Below are positions 6,494 through 15,413 of a DNA stretch of 64,000 bases, piece by piece. A program made the translations under genes and the position numbers. How positions within the stretch are numbered: the first letter of the stretch is position 1; each line of letters begins with the position of its first letter. Source of the DNA: Nocardiopsis sp. FIRDI 009 (GTDB lineage Bacteria > Actinomycetota > Actinomycetes > Streptosporangiales > Streptosporangiaceae); NCBI RefSeq assembly GCF_003386285.1, contig NZ_QPNC01000015.1, positions 62,001-126,000 of the forward strand. The letters are read 5' to 3'. The notes under the pieces are model-generated. The model was not told the DNA's origin, did not search any database, and was given only the letters and a program-made list of their open reading frames with translations.

Positions 6494-8089
6494 TTGTTCG
6501 GAGGCACGACCAACCCCCGTTCCACCCGACACCCCACCGGAACGCGGACACTGGCAGGAATGCCACAGGTGTGGGTCAGCGAGGACGAGAAACCGAACGT
6601 CGTCGCCACTGACAGAGGACGATTCGCGGTGCTCGGACTGTGCGGTGTCACCAGCACCCAGCTTCGGTCCACCGTCAGTCACGGCGTTCCGGATGACATC
6701 ACCTGGAGATGGCCCGGCTCCTATGTCGTGATCCACATGGAAGCCGACGATCTGCGGATCTGGACCGACCTCGGTTCCGTCCCCGTCTACGTTCGCCGGA
6801 TGAGCGACCAGGAGGTCATGTGGAGCACGAGCGCCCGTGCGCTCGCCTCCCTCGACGCGGAGCCGGTCCTTGATCACGGCTCCGTCGCCGCCTTCGTCAG
6901 GGGAGACCCCGTCCAGGGGTCCATGTTCGCCGACGTCCAACGGCTCCCGGCCGGACACCGCATCCATCTGGCCCGGGGCGGATGGTCAGCGACCCCCGTA
7001 TGGAAACCACGGCCTTCACCGGAACCGACCGCGCGCAGGCTTCGCCGAGCGTTGGAGGCCGCCGTGGCGGTGCGCGTGGACGGCACCGAGCGGCCCACGT
7101 GCGACTTCTCCGGAGGACTCGACTCCACCAGTCTGGCGCTCCTCGCCGCCCGCAGACTCGCCCCCTCGGGGCGGGCGATGATCGGAACCACCCTGCATCC
7201 CGCAGGAATCACCACCGGCGGGGACCTGGACTACGCCAGGGCGGCGGCCTCAACTCCAGGGCTGGAACACGCCTGGATCGGTGTGGACGACAGCACCGCG
7301 CCCTACCGAGACCTGTCGAGTCTGCCGCCGACCGACGAACCGCCCGTGAGCGCCGTCACCGTCGCCACCTTCGCCGCACAGATGCGCTGGCTGGCCCATC
7401 ACGGTTCGGATGTCCACATGACCGGTGACGGTGGGGACACGTTGCTCGTGACACCGCCCTCCCACATCGCGGAGCTGGTCAAAAGGCGACGGTTGCTCAC
7501 AGCTGTCAGGGCGGCGAGCCGGTTCGCTCGGGTACGCCGTCTGTCCCTCCGTCAGGCTCTGAGGCACGCTCGTACCCCCCGACCGGGGAACACGGGACTG
7601 ACACTGCCCAGCCGTACCCACCACGCAATGGTGGCCACCCTCGTCAACAGCGCCAGGTCGGCGCGGGCCGACGTCGAGCTGGCGGCCACGTTCGGTGTGC
7701 GGTTGGAGAACCCCTTCTTCGACGCTCAGGTGATCGACGCCTACCTGGCCCTGCCCCTGGAGGAGCTACCGGAACCCGCCCAGTACAAGCCGATCCTGAG
7801 CGAGGCGATGAAGGACGTCCTTCCCACCGCTGTGCGGCGGCGGGTCACCAAGGCGAGTACGACAGCCGATCACTACGAGGGCATCCGGCGTTCCCTTCCG
7901 GAGGTGGACGCCCTGCTCGACGGATACCTCGCCACTGTCGGTCTCATCGACCTGCCGACCACGCGAGCGAACCTGCGCGCGGTCGCGGCGGGAGCAGGCG
8001 ATCTCCGCGCCATCCACCTCATCGTCGCCTTCGAGGCGTGGTGGCGAGCCATGTCACGTGTGCCGTGGGAGGAAGGGGTCCAGCGATGA
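6494..8089 (+). CDS. Lasso peptide macrolactam synthetase (asparagine-synthetase-like C protein)
   Basis: The protein has about 531 residues: an N-terminal Ntn-hydrolase-like region (LGLCG, WRWPGSYVVI), and an ATP-pyrophosphatase domain with the PP-loop SGGLDS at 206-211 and TGDGGDTLL further on. Lasso C proteins adenylate the Asp/Glu side chain and close the ring on the new N-terminus. The best start is TTG 6494, with AAGGGGA 4 bases before it. It retains the FGG-containing N-terminus usual for this subfamily, whereas ATG 6560 has no properly spaced ribosome site. The stop overlaps the B gene start (ATGA). Confidence 0.9.
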   Translation: MFGGTTNPRSTRHPTGTRTLAGMPQVWVSEDEKPNVVATDRGRFAVLGLCGVTSTQLRSTVSHGVPDDITWRWPGSYVVIHMEADDLRIWTDLGSVPVYVRRMSDQEVMWSTSARALASLDAEPVLDHGSVAAFVRGDPVQGSMFADVQRLPAGHRIHLARGGWSATPVWKPRPSPEPTARRLRRALEAAVAVRVDGTERPTCDFSGGLDSTSLALLAARRLAPSGRAMIGTTLHPAGITTGGDLDYARAAASTPGLEHAWIGVDDSTAPYRDLSSLPPTDEPPVSAVTVATFAAQMRWLAHHGSDVHMTGDGGDTLLVTPPSHIAELVKRRRLLTAVRAASRFARVRRLSLRQALRHARTPRPGNTGLTLPSRTHHAMVATLVNSARSARADVELAATFGVRLENPFFDAQVIDAYLALPLEELPEPAQYKPILSEAMKDVLPTAVRRRVTKASTTADHYEGIRRSLPEVDALLDGYLATVGLIDLPTTRANLRAVAAGAGDLRAIHLIVAFEAWWRAMSRVPWEEGVQR

Positions 8090-8688
8090 CGAACACTCAA
8101 CGGGCCTGCGAACTGGACGGAGAATGGCTGGTCGTCGTGGACTACCGGAACGGCTCCACACGACTGCTTGATTCGGTGGCGGCTGAGCGATGGCGCCGCT
8201 CCTCGGACGTCGCGCCGGTGAAGCGTGTGCCGTGGACTCCGTCGCGAAGCATCAACGAGGTGCCCATGGGATGGGACCCTCCACCTCCGGTGCCCCTACG
8301 AACGCTCGCGGCCGTCGGCGTGGGGCTGCTGGTGACGATGGTGGCAGCGGTGCTCGGCCCACGTAAACGACGGATGCGCCGCCTGGTGGGATTGGTCCGA
8401 TTCGCGACCTGCCTGTCTTGGGAGCAGGCCTCCGCCCCGCTCGTCGAGGAATCGGTGAACGCGGTCCGGCACTACGGATTCCTGCCCGCGCGCATCGCCT
8501 GCCTGGAATCGTCGGTGGCCGTAGTCGTCTCGCTCGTCTTCCAGGGACGGAAGGTCACCTGGCATCACGGTGTCCGCTCCGATCCCCTCGTACTGCACGC
8601 GTGGCTCTCGATCGACGGTGAGCCGGTGGCCGAACCGCCCAGCACGCGGCGATGCGCAACTCTCCTGACTATTCCGTCACAACCTTGA
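8086..8688 (+). CDS. Lasso peptide leader peptidase (B protein, B2 domain with short N-terminal region)
   Basis: At 200 residues this resembles fused B1-B2 proteins. The C-terminal part carries the transglutaminase-like protease triad: C139 in ARIACLESS, H171 in LHAWL and D177 in SIDGEP. It removes the leader from the precursor. The N-terminal 40 residues (ELDGEWLVVVDYRNGSTRLL) look like the PqqD-like leader-recognition element but are short, and a hydrophobic stretch follows (about 72-90). The ATG at 8086 overlaps the cyclase stop. No separate B1 gene exists nearby, so leader recognition should reside here. Confidence 0.85.
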   Translation: MTNTQRACELDGEWLVVVDYRNGSTRLLDSVAAERWRRSSDVAPVKRVPWTPSRSINEVPMGWDPPPPVPLRTLAAVGVGLLVTMVAAVLGPRKRRMRRLVGLVRFATCLSWEQASAPLVEESVNAVRHYGFLPARIACLESSVAVVVSLVFQGRKVTWHHGVRSDPLVLHAWLSIDGEPVAEPPSTRRCATLLTIPSQP

Positions 8689-8698
8689 AGGACCGCAC

Positions 8699-9277
8699 AT
8701 GAGTAATGACAACGACCCGTGGATCTGGCTTCGCGGAAAGGTCGCGGGGCTCGGCCCAATCCGGGAGGACCTGCTGGAAACGTACTGGCGGCTCGACCAG
8801 CAGATCACCACGATCGTGGGCTACAACCGCCAGAGTCCCCAACCGATGAAGACCACACGGGCAATCCTCATCGACGGCGGCAGCGGCCAAGAGATCCGCT
8901 TCACCGTCTACGACGTCACCCGGACACCGGAGGTCGCGGTGGGGGTGGCGAAGCTGGCTCTGGATAAGGCACGCGGCAACGCCGAATACCTCGTGTCGCT
9001 GGACCCGGACCACCACGGCCAGGGAATCGGCACGGAGGCCACCCGGCTCGTCCTGGACTACGCATTCCACGTCGCGAACATGGCGTGCGTCCACCTGACC
9101 GTGCTCGAACCCAACACCAGGGCAATCCGCGCTTACGAGGCGGCCGGATTCAAGAGGCAGGGCATCCGGCGGGATTCGAACGTCTGGCTCGGCGAGCGGG
9201 TCAACGAGGTGCTCATGGACGCGATCCCCGCTGACTTCGAGGGACCGTCCCTGGTCAAGCGGATGTTCGAGCGGTGA
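8699..9277 (+). CDS. GNAT acetyltransferase of the lasso cluster
   Basis: The 192-residue protein contains the acetyl-CoA-binding motif GQGIGTEA (107-114), preceded by YLVSLDPDHHG and followed by the NTRAIRAYEAAGF segment typical of RimI-like GNATs. A preceding GAAGGA gives a good start 10 bases after the B gene. In the albusnodin cluster a GNAT acetylates a core lysine; here the matching residue is Lys10 of the core at 6326-6433. The N-terminal 60 residues are not typical of small GNATs and may bind the peptide. A general N-acetyltransferase role is the alternative, but position and family favour the tailoring role. Confidence 0.85.
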   Translation: MSNDNDPWIWLRGKVAGLGPIREDLLETYWRLDQQITTIVGYNRQSPQPMKTTRAILIDGGSGQEIRFTVYDVTRTPEVAVGVAKLALDKARGNAEYLVSLDPDHHGQGIGTEATRLVLDYAFHVANMACVHLTVLEPNTRAIRAYEAAGFKRQGIRRDSNVWLGERVNEVLMDAIPADFEGPSLVKRMFER

Positions 9278-9504
9278 TGTGGCCGGTTGCGGTCATCGGC
9301 CCCGGGTTCGTGGGACCGACTCCCTCGAACCCTGGTCATCCTGGGTCGGGCTGTGCCCCGGCTGGCCGTGGATATTCGCCGACCCGACCCACGGCGGCCC
9401 CCGCCCCCCTCCCCGGTGTGGAACCGGCCCGCGCGGGTAGTGCCCATAGCTTGGGGCCGGGCGACCGGCGCTCGACGTTCACCCCCAGGAGCGAGAGGAA
9501 CCGG

Positions 9505-9687
9505 ATGGCGACCAGAGACCGCGTGCACCTGACCATCACGCTGACCACACTCGTGGCGCTGATCTGCACCACCGCCCTCGGCGGCCTGACCTGGCTGGTC
9601 GCCCTGCTCTGGGGCCTGTGGCTGGTGTGCGCGGTCGTGTCCACGGCGGTGGCGCGGGCGTGGGCGCGCAGGGAGAGGGAGGACTGA
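9505..9687 (+). CDS. Small membrane protein of unknown function
   Basis: ATG 9505, with GAGAGGAA just upstream, gives 60 residues: two closely spaced hydrophobic segments (LTTLVALICTTALGGLTWLV and LLWGLWLVCAVVSTAV) and a basic, charged end. A longer frame from 9274 has a non-coding-like beginning. It lies 227 bases past the acetyltransferase gene and is not obviously part of the lasso cluster. A strong palindromic terminator follows. It could be an immunity or export helper, but nothing in the sequence shows that. Confidence 0.55.
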   Translation: MATRDRVHLTITLTTLVALICTTALGGLTWLVALLWGLWLVCAVVSTAVARAWARRERED

Positions 9688-9730
9688 GCCCCGGACCGGG
9701 GTTCCCCGACGCCGCGGAACCCACGAGACG

Positions 9731-9756
9731 ACCCCCGTCGGCGCGCCGACGGGGGT
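9731..9756. terminator. Bidirectional terminator between convergent genes
   Basis: A perfect 26-base palindrome of the form ACCCCCGTCGGC-GC-(complement) sits between the plus-strand gene ending at 9687 and the minus-strand transporter ending at 9770. It should stop transcription from both sides. Confidence 0.8.
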
Positions 9757-9769
9757 CCGTGGTCCTCGA

Positions 9770-12226
9770 CTACCCGCCGACCGGCGCGCCGACGGGCTCG
9801 GGGGCGTCGTCCCCCCGCCGGTCGCCCGGGGTGTGGACCCGCTCCAGGCGGGCCCCCTCCACGTCGACGTCCGGCAGGATCCGGTCCAGCCAGCGCGGCA
9901 GCCACCATGCCTTGTCACCGGCCAGGTGCAACAGCGCGGGGATCAGGGTCAGCCGCACCGCGAACGCGTCCAGCAGGACACCGAACGCCAGGGCGAAGCC
10001 CACCGGCCTGATCATGGTGGTGTGGGAGAAGATGAACCCCGCGAACACCGAGATCATGATGACCGCGGCCGCCGTGACCACCGCGCGCCCGGCGACCAGC
10101 CCCCTGCGGACCGCCACCCGCGCCGGGGCCCCGTGGACGTACGCCTCGCGCATCCCCGACCCCAGGAACAGCATGTAGTCCATCGCCAGCCCGAACAGGA
10201 TGCCGACCATGATCGTCGGCAGGAAGCTCAGCACCGGGCCGGGGCTGTCGACGCCGAGCACGCCGCCCAGCCACCCCCACTGGTAGATGGCCACCACACC
10301 GCCGAGGGCGGCGGCGAAGGAGAGCACGAACCCGAGCGTCGCCACGACGGGCACCAGGAGCGAGCGGAACACCACGAGCAGGATGACCAGTGAGAAGCCC
10401 ACGACCACCGCGAGGTAGCCGGGCAGGGCGTCGCTGAGCTTGTCGGAGATGTCGATGTTGCCGCTGGCGGTCCCGGCCACGCCCAGCTCCGCGCCGTCGT
10501 CGAACGGGTCCAGCCCGCGCAGTTCGTGGACCAGTGCCTCGGTGGACTCGCTCGACGGCCCCTCGGTCGGCACCACCTGGAAGACGGCCACGCTCCGGTC
10601 GTCGGACAGCGCCACGGGCGCGACCGCCTCGACCGCGTCCCGATCGGCGATCTCCTCCGCGACACGCAGCTGCTGTCCGGTGGCCTCCTCCTCGTCCTGC
10701 GACCCCGGCAGGTCCGCCACCACGACGAGCGGCCCGTTGGCCCCCGCCCCGAACGCCTCGTCCACGGCCGTGTAGGCGCGGTACTGGGTGGAGTCGTGTG
10801 CCTCGCTGGAACCGTCCGGCAGCCCCAACCGCAGGTCGAGCGCGGGCACGGCGACCCCCAGCAGCACGGCGGTCACCAGCACGACCCTGGCCAGGGCGCC
10901 CGGGGTCCGCATCGGGCGCGCGGGAGCGCCGTCGTGCCCGGCGGGGGCGGCCCCCGCCGAGGCCCGCTCCCCGCGGGAGAGGACGCGCCCGCCCACCAGC
11001 GACAGCAGCGCCGGGGTGAGGGTCACCGCCACCAGGACCGCGACGGCGACGGCGAGGGCTCCGACGTTCCCCATCATCCCCAGGAAGTCGATGCCGGTCA
11101 GGTTGAGCCCGAGCAACGCCACGAGCACCGTGGCTCCGGCGAACACCACGGCGTTGCCCGCCGTGCCGTTGGCCAGGGCGATCGACTCCCGGGTGTCGAG
11201 ACCGCCACGCACCTGGCGGCGGTGCCGGTGGATGATGAACAGCGCGTAGTCGATCCCGACGGCCAGGCCGAGCATCATGCCCAGGATCGGCGTCACCGAC
11301 GACATGGACACCAGGTCCGACAGCGCCAGCGCGGCCAGCAGCGCCACGCCCACGCCGACGAGCGCCTGCACGAGCGGGAGGCCGGCCCCGATCAGGGTGC
11401 CCAGCATGATGACGAGGACGACCGCGGCCACGGCGAGGCCGACCGCCTCGCCCACGCCGAAGAGCTCGGGGGCGGTCATGGCGATGTCGGAGCCGAACTC
11501 GGTGTCGACGCCGGGGATCTCCTCGAAGGCCGCGATGACCTCGTCCTTGGTCTCCTGGGCGATCTCGTTCTGTTCCTCGGTGAAGGCGACCGTGACCAGG
11601 GCGGTGGCGCCGTCGTCGGACACCACCCGGATGCCGTCGGACAGTTCCAGGAGTCGGGCGCCCTCCTCCAGGTTCTCCTCGCTCTCCTCCAGTTCGGCGA
11701 GGTTGCCTTCGAGTTCGGTGATCTGCGGGTCGAGCTGGGGGGCGACGGCGTCGAGCGTCCCCGCCGCCTCCGCCTGCTCGCGGGCGGTCTCCAGTTCGCT
11801 CAGCCCGGCCTCGATCTCCTCACGGCCGCCCGTGATCTCGGCGCGGCCCTGGTCGATCTCCTCCCGCTGCGCCTCGCGTCGCGCCTCGATCGCGAACGGG
11901 TCGGCGGCGGACTCCACGCCGTCGACCCCCTCGGCCTCGTTGAGACGGTCGAGGATCTCGGCGCGTTGCTCGCCGGTGAAGGGTTCTCCGTCCTGGGTGC
12001 GCAGGACGACGGTGCCGCTGCCGCCGCCCATCCCGGGGAACTCGTCGGCGAGCCGGTCGCTGACCCGTGAGGTCGGGGTGCCGGGGAGGGAGAAGGTCTC
12101 CTCCAGTTCCCCGGCGAAGAGTGCGTAGGCTCCCGCGGCGGCCAGGAGGGCGGCCAGCCACAGGGCGATCACGGTCCACGCGCGTCTGGCGGCGGCGCGG
12201 CCGAGTCGGTAGAGCAGTTCTGCCAT
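9770..12226 (-). CDS. MMPL/RND-family membrane transporter
   Basis: The 818-residue protein shows the two-fold MMPL layout. Each half starts with a membrane helix and a large outer loop, followed by five helices (the first set around GVGEAVGLAVAAVVLVIMLG, the second around LPGYLAVVVGFSLVILLVVF). The first outer loop contains a long charged stretch, residues about 115-190, predicted to be coiled coil. Family members export lipids or drugs using the proton gradient. The gene is 36 bases downstream of a TetR gene on the same strand, so it is probably repressed by that protein and induced by its ligand. The substrate is unknown. Confidence 0.9.
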   Translation of the reverse strand: MAELLYRLGRAAARRAWTVIALWLAALLAAAGAYALFAGELEETFSLPGTPTSRVSDRLADEFPGMGGGSGTVVLRTQDGEPFTGEQRAEILDRLNEAEGVDGVESAADPFAIEARREAQREEIDQGRAEITGGREEIEAGLSELETAREQAEAAGTLDAVAPQLDPQITELEGNLAELEESEENLEEGARLLELSDGIRVVSDDGATALVTVAFTEEQNEIAQETKDEVIAAFEEIPGVDTEFGSDIAMTAPELFGVGEAVGLAVAAVVLVIMLGTLIGAGLPLVQALVGVGVALLAALALSDLVSMSSVTPILGMMLGLAVGIDYALFIIHRHRRQVRGGLDTRESIALANGTAGNAVVFAGATVLVALLGLNLTGIDFLGMMGNVGALAVAVAVLVAVTLTPALLSLVGGRVLSRGERASAGAAPAGHDGAPARPMRTPGALARVVLVTAVLLGVAVPALDLRLGLPDGSSEAHDSTQYRAYTAVDEAFGAGANGPLVVVADLPGSQDEEEATGQQLRVAEEIADRDAVEAVAPVALSDDRSVAVFQVVPTEGPSSESTEALVHELRGLDPFDDGAELGVAGTASGNIDISDKLSDALPGYLAVVVGFSLVILLVVFRSLLVPVVATLGFVLSFAAALGGVVAIYQWGWLGGVLGVDSPGPVLSFLPTIMVGILFGLAMDYMLFLGSGMREAYVHGAPARVAVRRGLVAGRAVVTAAAVIMISVFAGFIFSHTTMIRPVGFALAFGVLLDAFAVRLTLIPALLHLAGDKAWWLPRWLDRILPDVDVEGARLERVHTPGDRRGDDAPEPVGAPVGG

Positions 12227-12262
12227 GGGTGGTCTTCCGGTGTCGTGGTGGGGAGTGGCGGG

Positions 12263-12922
12263 TCAGGCCGGGCGGCCGGGAAGGGCGCCGAACCCGTCGC
12301 GCAGGGTGGTGAACAGGCGTTCCTGGAGGTCGTTCCAGACCTGTCGGGCTCGGGGGGTGTCGACCCCGCCGGTGGCCTCGTCCCAGTGGTGGAGCACGGC
12401 CATGAGACCGGCGATGTAGGAGGCGACCAGCACGTGCACGTCGAAGGGGTCGACGTCGGTGTGGTGGCTCTCCAACGTCTGCGCGAGGGAGACGCTGAAC
12501 TCGTTCATCACCCGGTCGACGAGGACCAGCTCCCGGGGGGAGAGGTCCCGCTTCCGGCCGCCGAGGATCCCGGTCAGGTAGGTGACGGTGGACAGCAGGT
12601 CGGTCTCGCGCAGGGCGTCGGCGAACTGGTCCGCCATCGACACCGCGCCGTCCTCCGCCTGGGCCTCCAGGCTGCGGCGGAAGGTGTCGACCAGGTCGCC
12701 GACCGCCTCGCCGCACACCTCCATGACGACGTCGTCCAGGGACGCGAAGTGGTTGAACACGGTCCGTCTGGCCACGTCCGCCCGTTCCGCCAGTTCGTCG
12801 ACGGTGAAGGTCGGCCCGACCCGCTCGTCGATGAGCTCGGCGGCGGCGTTGATGATCGCGCGGCGGTGCCGGGCCTTGAGCGCTTCGCGGCGGTTCGCGG
12901 CGGGCGGTGGAGTGTCGGCCAT
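12263..12922 (-). CDS. TetR-family repressor
   Basis: The 219-residue protein begins with a TetR helix-turn-helix (about residues 20-65: AAAELIDERVGPTFTVDELA, then ADVARRTVFNHF). A helical ligand-binding domain follows. It is the first gene of an operon with the MMPL transporter. Tandem inverted repeats immediately upstream (12944-12974) are likely its own operators. The expected role is ligand-relieved repression of the exporter. Confidence 0.9.
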   Translation of the reverse strand: MADTPPPAANRREALKARHRRAIINAAAELIDERVGPTFTVDELAERADVARRTVFNHFASLDDVVMEVCGEAVGDLVDTFRRSLEAQAEDGAVSMADQFADALRETDLLSTVTYLTGILGGRKRDLSPRELVLVDRVMNEFSVSLAQTLESHHTDVDPFDVHVLVASYIAGLMAVLHHWDEATGGVDTPRARQVWNDLQERLFTTLRDGFGALPGRPA

Positions 12923-12943
12923 GAGATCACATTAGGAGCTTCT

Positions 12944-12974
12944 TGCACTTTGGTGCACTGTTGCACCGAGTGCA
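12944..12974. promoter_or_regulatory. Tandem operators of the TetR/MMPL operon
   Basis: Two similar inverted repeats lie 22-52 bases upstream of the TetR start: TGCAC-TTTG-GTGCA (12944-12957) and TGCAC-CGA-GTGCA (12962-12974). Both share the arms TGCAC/GTGCA. Two adjacent sites fit cooperative autorepression. Assignment to the neighbouring TetR protein is inference from position and symmetry. Confidence 0.7.
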
Positions 12975-13322
12975 GTGTGTCACGTCGGTTTCCACCGCCA
13001 TGTCCGACCCTGGCGGACCGTCGGGCCGGTCAGTCGGGTGGACGGCCCGCCGACGGCGCCCGGGGCGGGACCGCCCGCCGTACTCGTATCGCACGTTTTT
13101 TCGGAACGAATGAATTCCTGGGCCGAAAAACCGAATGACGATCCGCGACGACAGCTGCGGACAAAGGGGAAAAGAACATCGGTTCCGCGGCATCGGACTG
13201 TCGCACCTTGAATCCGGGCGGCATCCGAAGTTAACCTCGCCGTGTTCCCCCGGCGGACGGAAATCCCCGGGGGTTCCGGTGCGTTCGCTTTTCTTATCTA
13301 CTTTCGGAACCGAGGTCGCGTC
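12975..13322. other. Intergenic region: promoter and leader of the oxidase gene
   Basis: About 350 bases between the TetR operators and ctaD hold no credible gene. AT-rich patches (13085-13140 and 13150-13180) suggest promoters. A GC hairpin of the form CCCCCGG...CCCGGGGG lies near 13243-13276, in the probable ctaD leader. No riboswitch class was recognised. Confidence 0.5.
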
Positions 13323-14999
13323 GTGACGGATGTGCACGCCGAGTCCCCTGCTCAGACCGCCCCGGCGAGGGCGCGAGGCCAGGGTTCGATGATCATCGAC
13401 TGGCTGACGTCGACCGACCACAAGGTCATCGGGTACATGTACCTGATCACCGCGTTCGCCTTCTTCGTCCTCTCCGGCGTCATGGTGTTGCTGATTCGCC
13501 TCGAACTCCTCCAGCCGGGCATGCAGCTCATGACCAACGAGCAGTTCAACCAGCTGTTCACCATGCACGGCACGATCATGCTGCTGCTGTTCGCGACCCC
13601 GCTGTTCGTCGGGTTCTCGAACGTGATCCTGCCGCTGCACGTCGGCGCGCCGGACGTGGCGTTCCCGAGGATGAACCTGCTGGGCTACTACCTCTTCCTG
13701 TTCGGCAGCCTCATCGTCGTCACCGGGTTCGTGACCCCCGGCGGCGCTGCGGCCTTCGGCTGGTTCGCCTACACGCCGCTGTCGGACGCGGTCCGCTCCC
13801 CGGGTCTGGGCGGCGACCTGTGGATCCTCGGCCTGGTCGTGTCGGGCCTGGGCACCATCCTGGCGGCGGTCAACTTCATCACCACCGGCCTGTGCATGCG
13901 CGCCCCCGGCATGACGATGTTCCGCATGTCGATCTTCTCCTGGAACACGATCCTCACCAGCATCCTGGTGCTCATCGCGTTCCCGGTCCTGACCGCGGCC
14001 CTGATCGCCCTGGGCGCCGACCGCATGGTCGGCACCCACGTCTACGACGCCGAGCACGGCGGCGCGGTCCTCTGGCAGCACCTGTTCTGGTTCTTCGGCC
14101 ACCCCGAGGTCTACATCATCGCGCTGCCGTTCTTCGGCATCGTGACCGAGATCCTGCCGGTGTTCAGCCGCAAGCCGATCTTCGGCTACAAGTCACTGGT
14201 GGCGGCGACCATCGCCATCACCGGCCTGTCCGTGACCGTGTGGGCGCACCACATGTTCCCGACCGGCGCGGTGCTGCTGCCGTTCTTCGCCTTCATGAGC
14301 TTCCTCATCGCGGTCCCGACGGGGGTGAAGTTCTTCAACTGGATCGGCACGATGTGGCGCGGCCAGCTCAGCTTCCAGACGCCGATGCTGTTCACCATCG
14401 GCTTCCTGGTCACCTTCCTCTTCGGCGGGCTGACCGGGGTGCTGCTGGCCTCCCCGCCGATCGACTTCCACGTCAGCGACTCCTACTTCGTGGTCGCCCA
14501 CTTCCACTACACGGTCTTCGGCACGGTGGTGTTCGCGATGTTCGCGGGCTTCTACTTCTGGTGGCCCAAGTTCACCGGCCGGATGCTCGACGAGAGGCTG
14601 GGCAGGGTGCAGTTCTGGCTGCTGTTCCTGGGCTTCCACGGCACGTTCCTGGTCCAGCACTGGCTCGGCGCGATGGGCTTCCCCCGCCGCTACGCCGACT
14701 ACCTGCCCACGGACGGCTTCACCGCGCTCAACCAGGTCTCCTCGGTGTCGTCCTTCGTGATCGCCGCCTCGGTCCTGCTGTTCCTGTGGAACGTCTACGT
14801 GACGGGGCGGAGGGCGCCCCGGGTCGAGGTGGACGACCCGTGGGGTTACGGCTGCTCCCTGGAGTGGGCGACGTCCTGCCCGCCGCCGCGGCACAACTTC
14901 ACGTCGCTGCCGCGGATCCGCTCCGAGCGCCCCGCGTTCGACCTGAACCACCCGCACGCCGCCGCCCCGGGCGCCAGGACCGAGCCGGTGCGCGGGTGA
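13323..14999 (+). CDS. ctaD: Cytochrome c oxidase subunit I (aa3 type)
   Basis: Taking GTG 13323 (GAGG 7 bases upstream), the protein has 558 residues with about 12 membrane helices. Heme and copper ligands are visible: His in [13 protein letters not shown] with the Tyr of the His-Tyr crosslink, HHMF, and HFHYTVFG. The proton-channel region [17 protein letters not shown] is also present. It reduces oxygen to water at the heme a3-CuB centre in the cell membrane. An earlier in-frame start at 13242 would add a non-conserved tail. Subunits II and III are not in the window; this may be a second, isolated ctaD copy, which is common in actinomycetes. Confidence 0.9.
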   Translation: MTDVHAESPAQTAPARARGQGSMIIDWLTSTDHKVIGYMYLITAFAFFVLSGVMVLLIRLELLQPGMQLMTNEQFNQLFTMHGTIMLLLFATPLFVGFSNVILPLHVGAPDVAFPRMNLLGYYLFLFGSLIVVTGFVTPGGAAAFGWFAYTPLSDAVRSPGLGGDLWILGLVVSGLGTILAAVNFITTGLCMRAPGMTMFRMSIFSWNTILTSILVLIAFPVLTAALIALGADRMVGTHVYDAEHGGAVLWQHLFWFFGHPEVYIIALPFFGIVTEILPVFSRKPIFGYKSLVAATIAITGLSVTVWAHHMFPTGAVLLPFFAFMSFLIAVPTGVKFFNWIGTMWRGQLSFQTPMLFTIGFLVTFLFGGLTGVLLASPPIDFHVSDSYFVVAHFHYTVFGTVVFAMFAGFYFWWPKFTGRMLDERLGRVQFWLLFLGFHGTFLVQHWLGAMGFPRRYADYLPTDGFTALNQVSSVSSFVIAASVLLFLWNVYVTGRRAPRVEVDDPWGYGCSLEWATSCPPPRHNFTSLPRIRSERPAFDLNHPHAAAPGARTEPVRG

Positions 15000-15361
15000 G
15001 GGGCGCGGCCCCCGAGCCGCGGGGGGCGCCCGCGGGGCGCGCCCGCGCCGCCCTGGTCTGCCCCCTCCTCCTGGTCGTGGCCGGTTCGATGATGGCGTGG
15101 GTCTGGACCGGCCGAGCGGGCTTCGCCGTCGCCGGTTGCGCCCTGTTCGCGGTCGTGGTGGCGGTCTGCCTCCTCGCCGACCGCCGTGGTCGGCTGGAGG
15201 TGTTCGGCGGCCCCTGGGACGGGGCCCGCGTGCACCGGAGGGAGGTTCGGCACGGGCGCCGGGACGTGCTGCTGGACACCCACGACGGCGGCCGTGCCCG
15301 CTACGTGGTGGGAGGTTTCGGCGGTCTCCTCTACCGGGGCCAGGTCGAGGACCGCGGATGA
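14996..15361 (+). CDS. Small membrane protein translationally coupled to ctaD
   Basis: A GTG start inside the ctaD stop (GTGA) opens a 121-residue frame with two membrane helices ([19 protein letters not shown] and [17 protein letters not shown]). A soluble domain of about 60 residues rich in Arg and Gly follows ([20 protein letters not shown]). Coupling suggests an accessory role for the oxidase, but no known subunit is matched. The soluble tail resembles nothing I recognise. Confidence 0.65.
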   Translation: MRGAAPEPRGAPAGRARAALVCPLLLVVAGSMMAWVWTGRAGFAVAGCALFAVVVAVCLLADRRGRLEVFGGPWDGARVHRREVRHGRRDVLLDTHDGGRARYVVGGFGGLLYRGQVEDRG

Positions 15362-15413
15362 AGGGGTTCCCGCGGCGAACCGCCCCGGCGGTCCGCCAGG
15401 GGTTCCCGCGGGC

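Noticed and set aside
9731-9756. 26-base perfect palindrome as an attachment or recombination site
   Set aside because: It lies exactly between convergent genes and has the form of a bidirectional terminator; no second copy or integrase is present.
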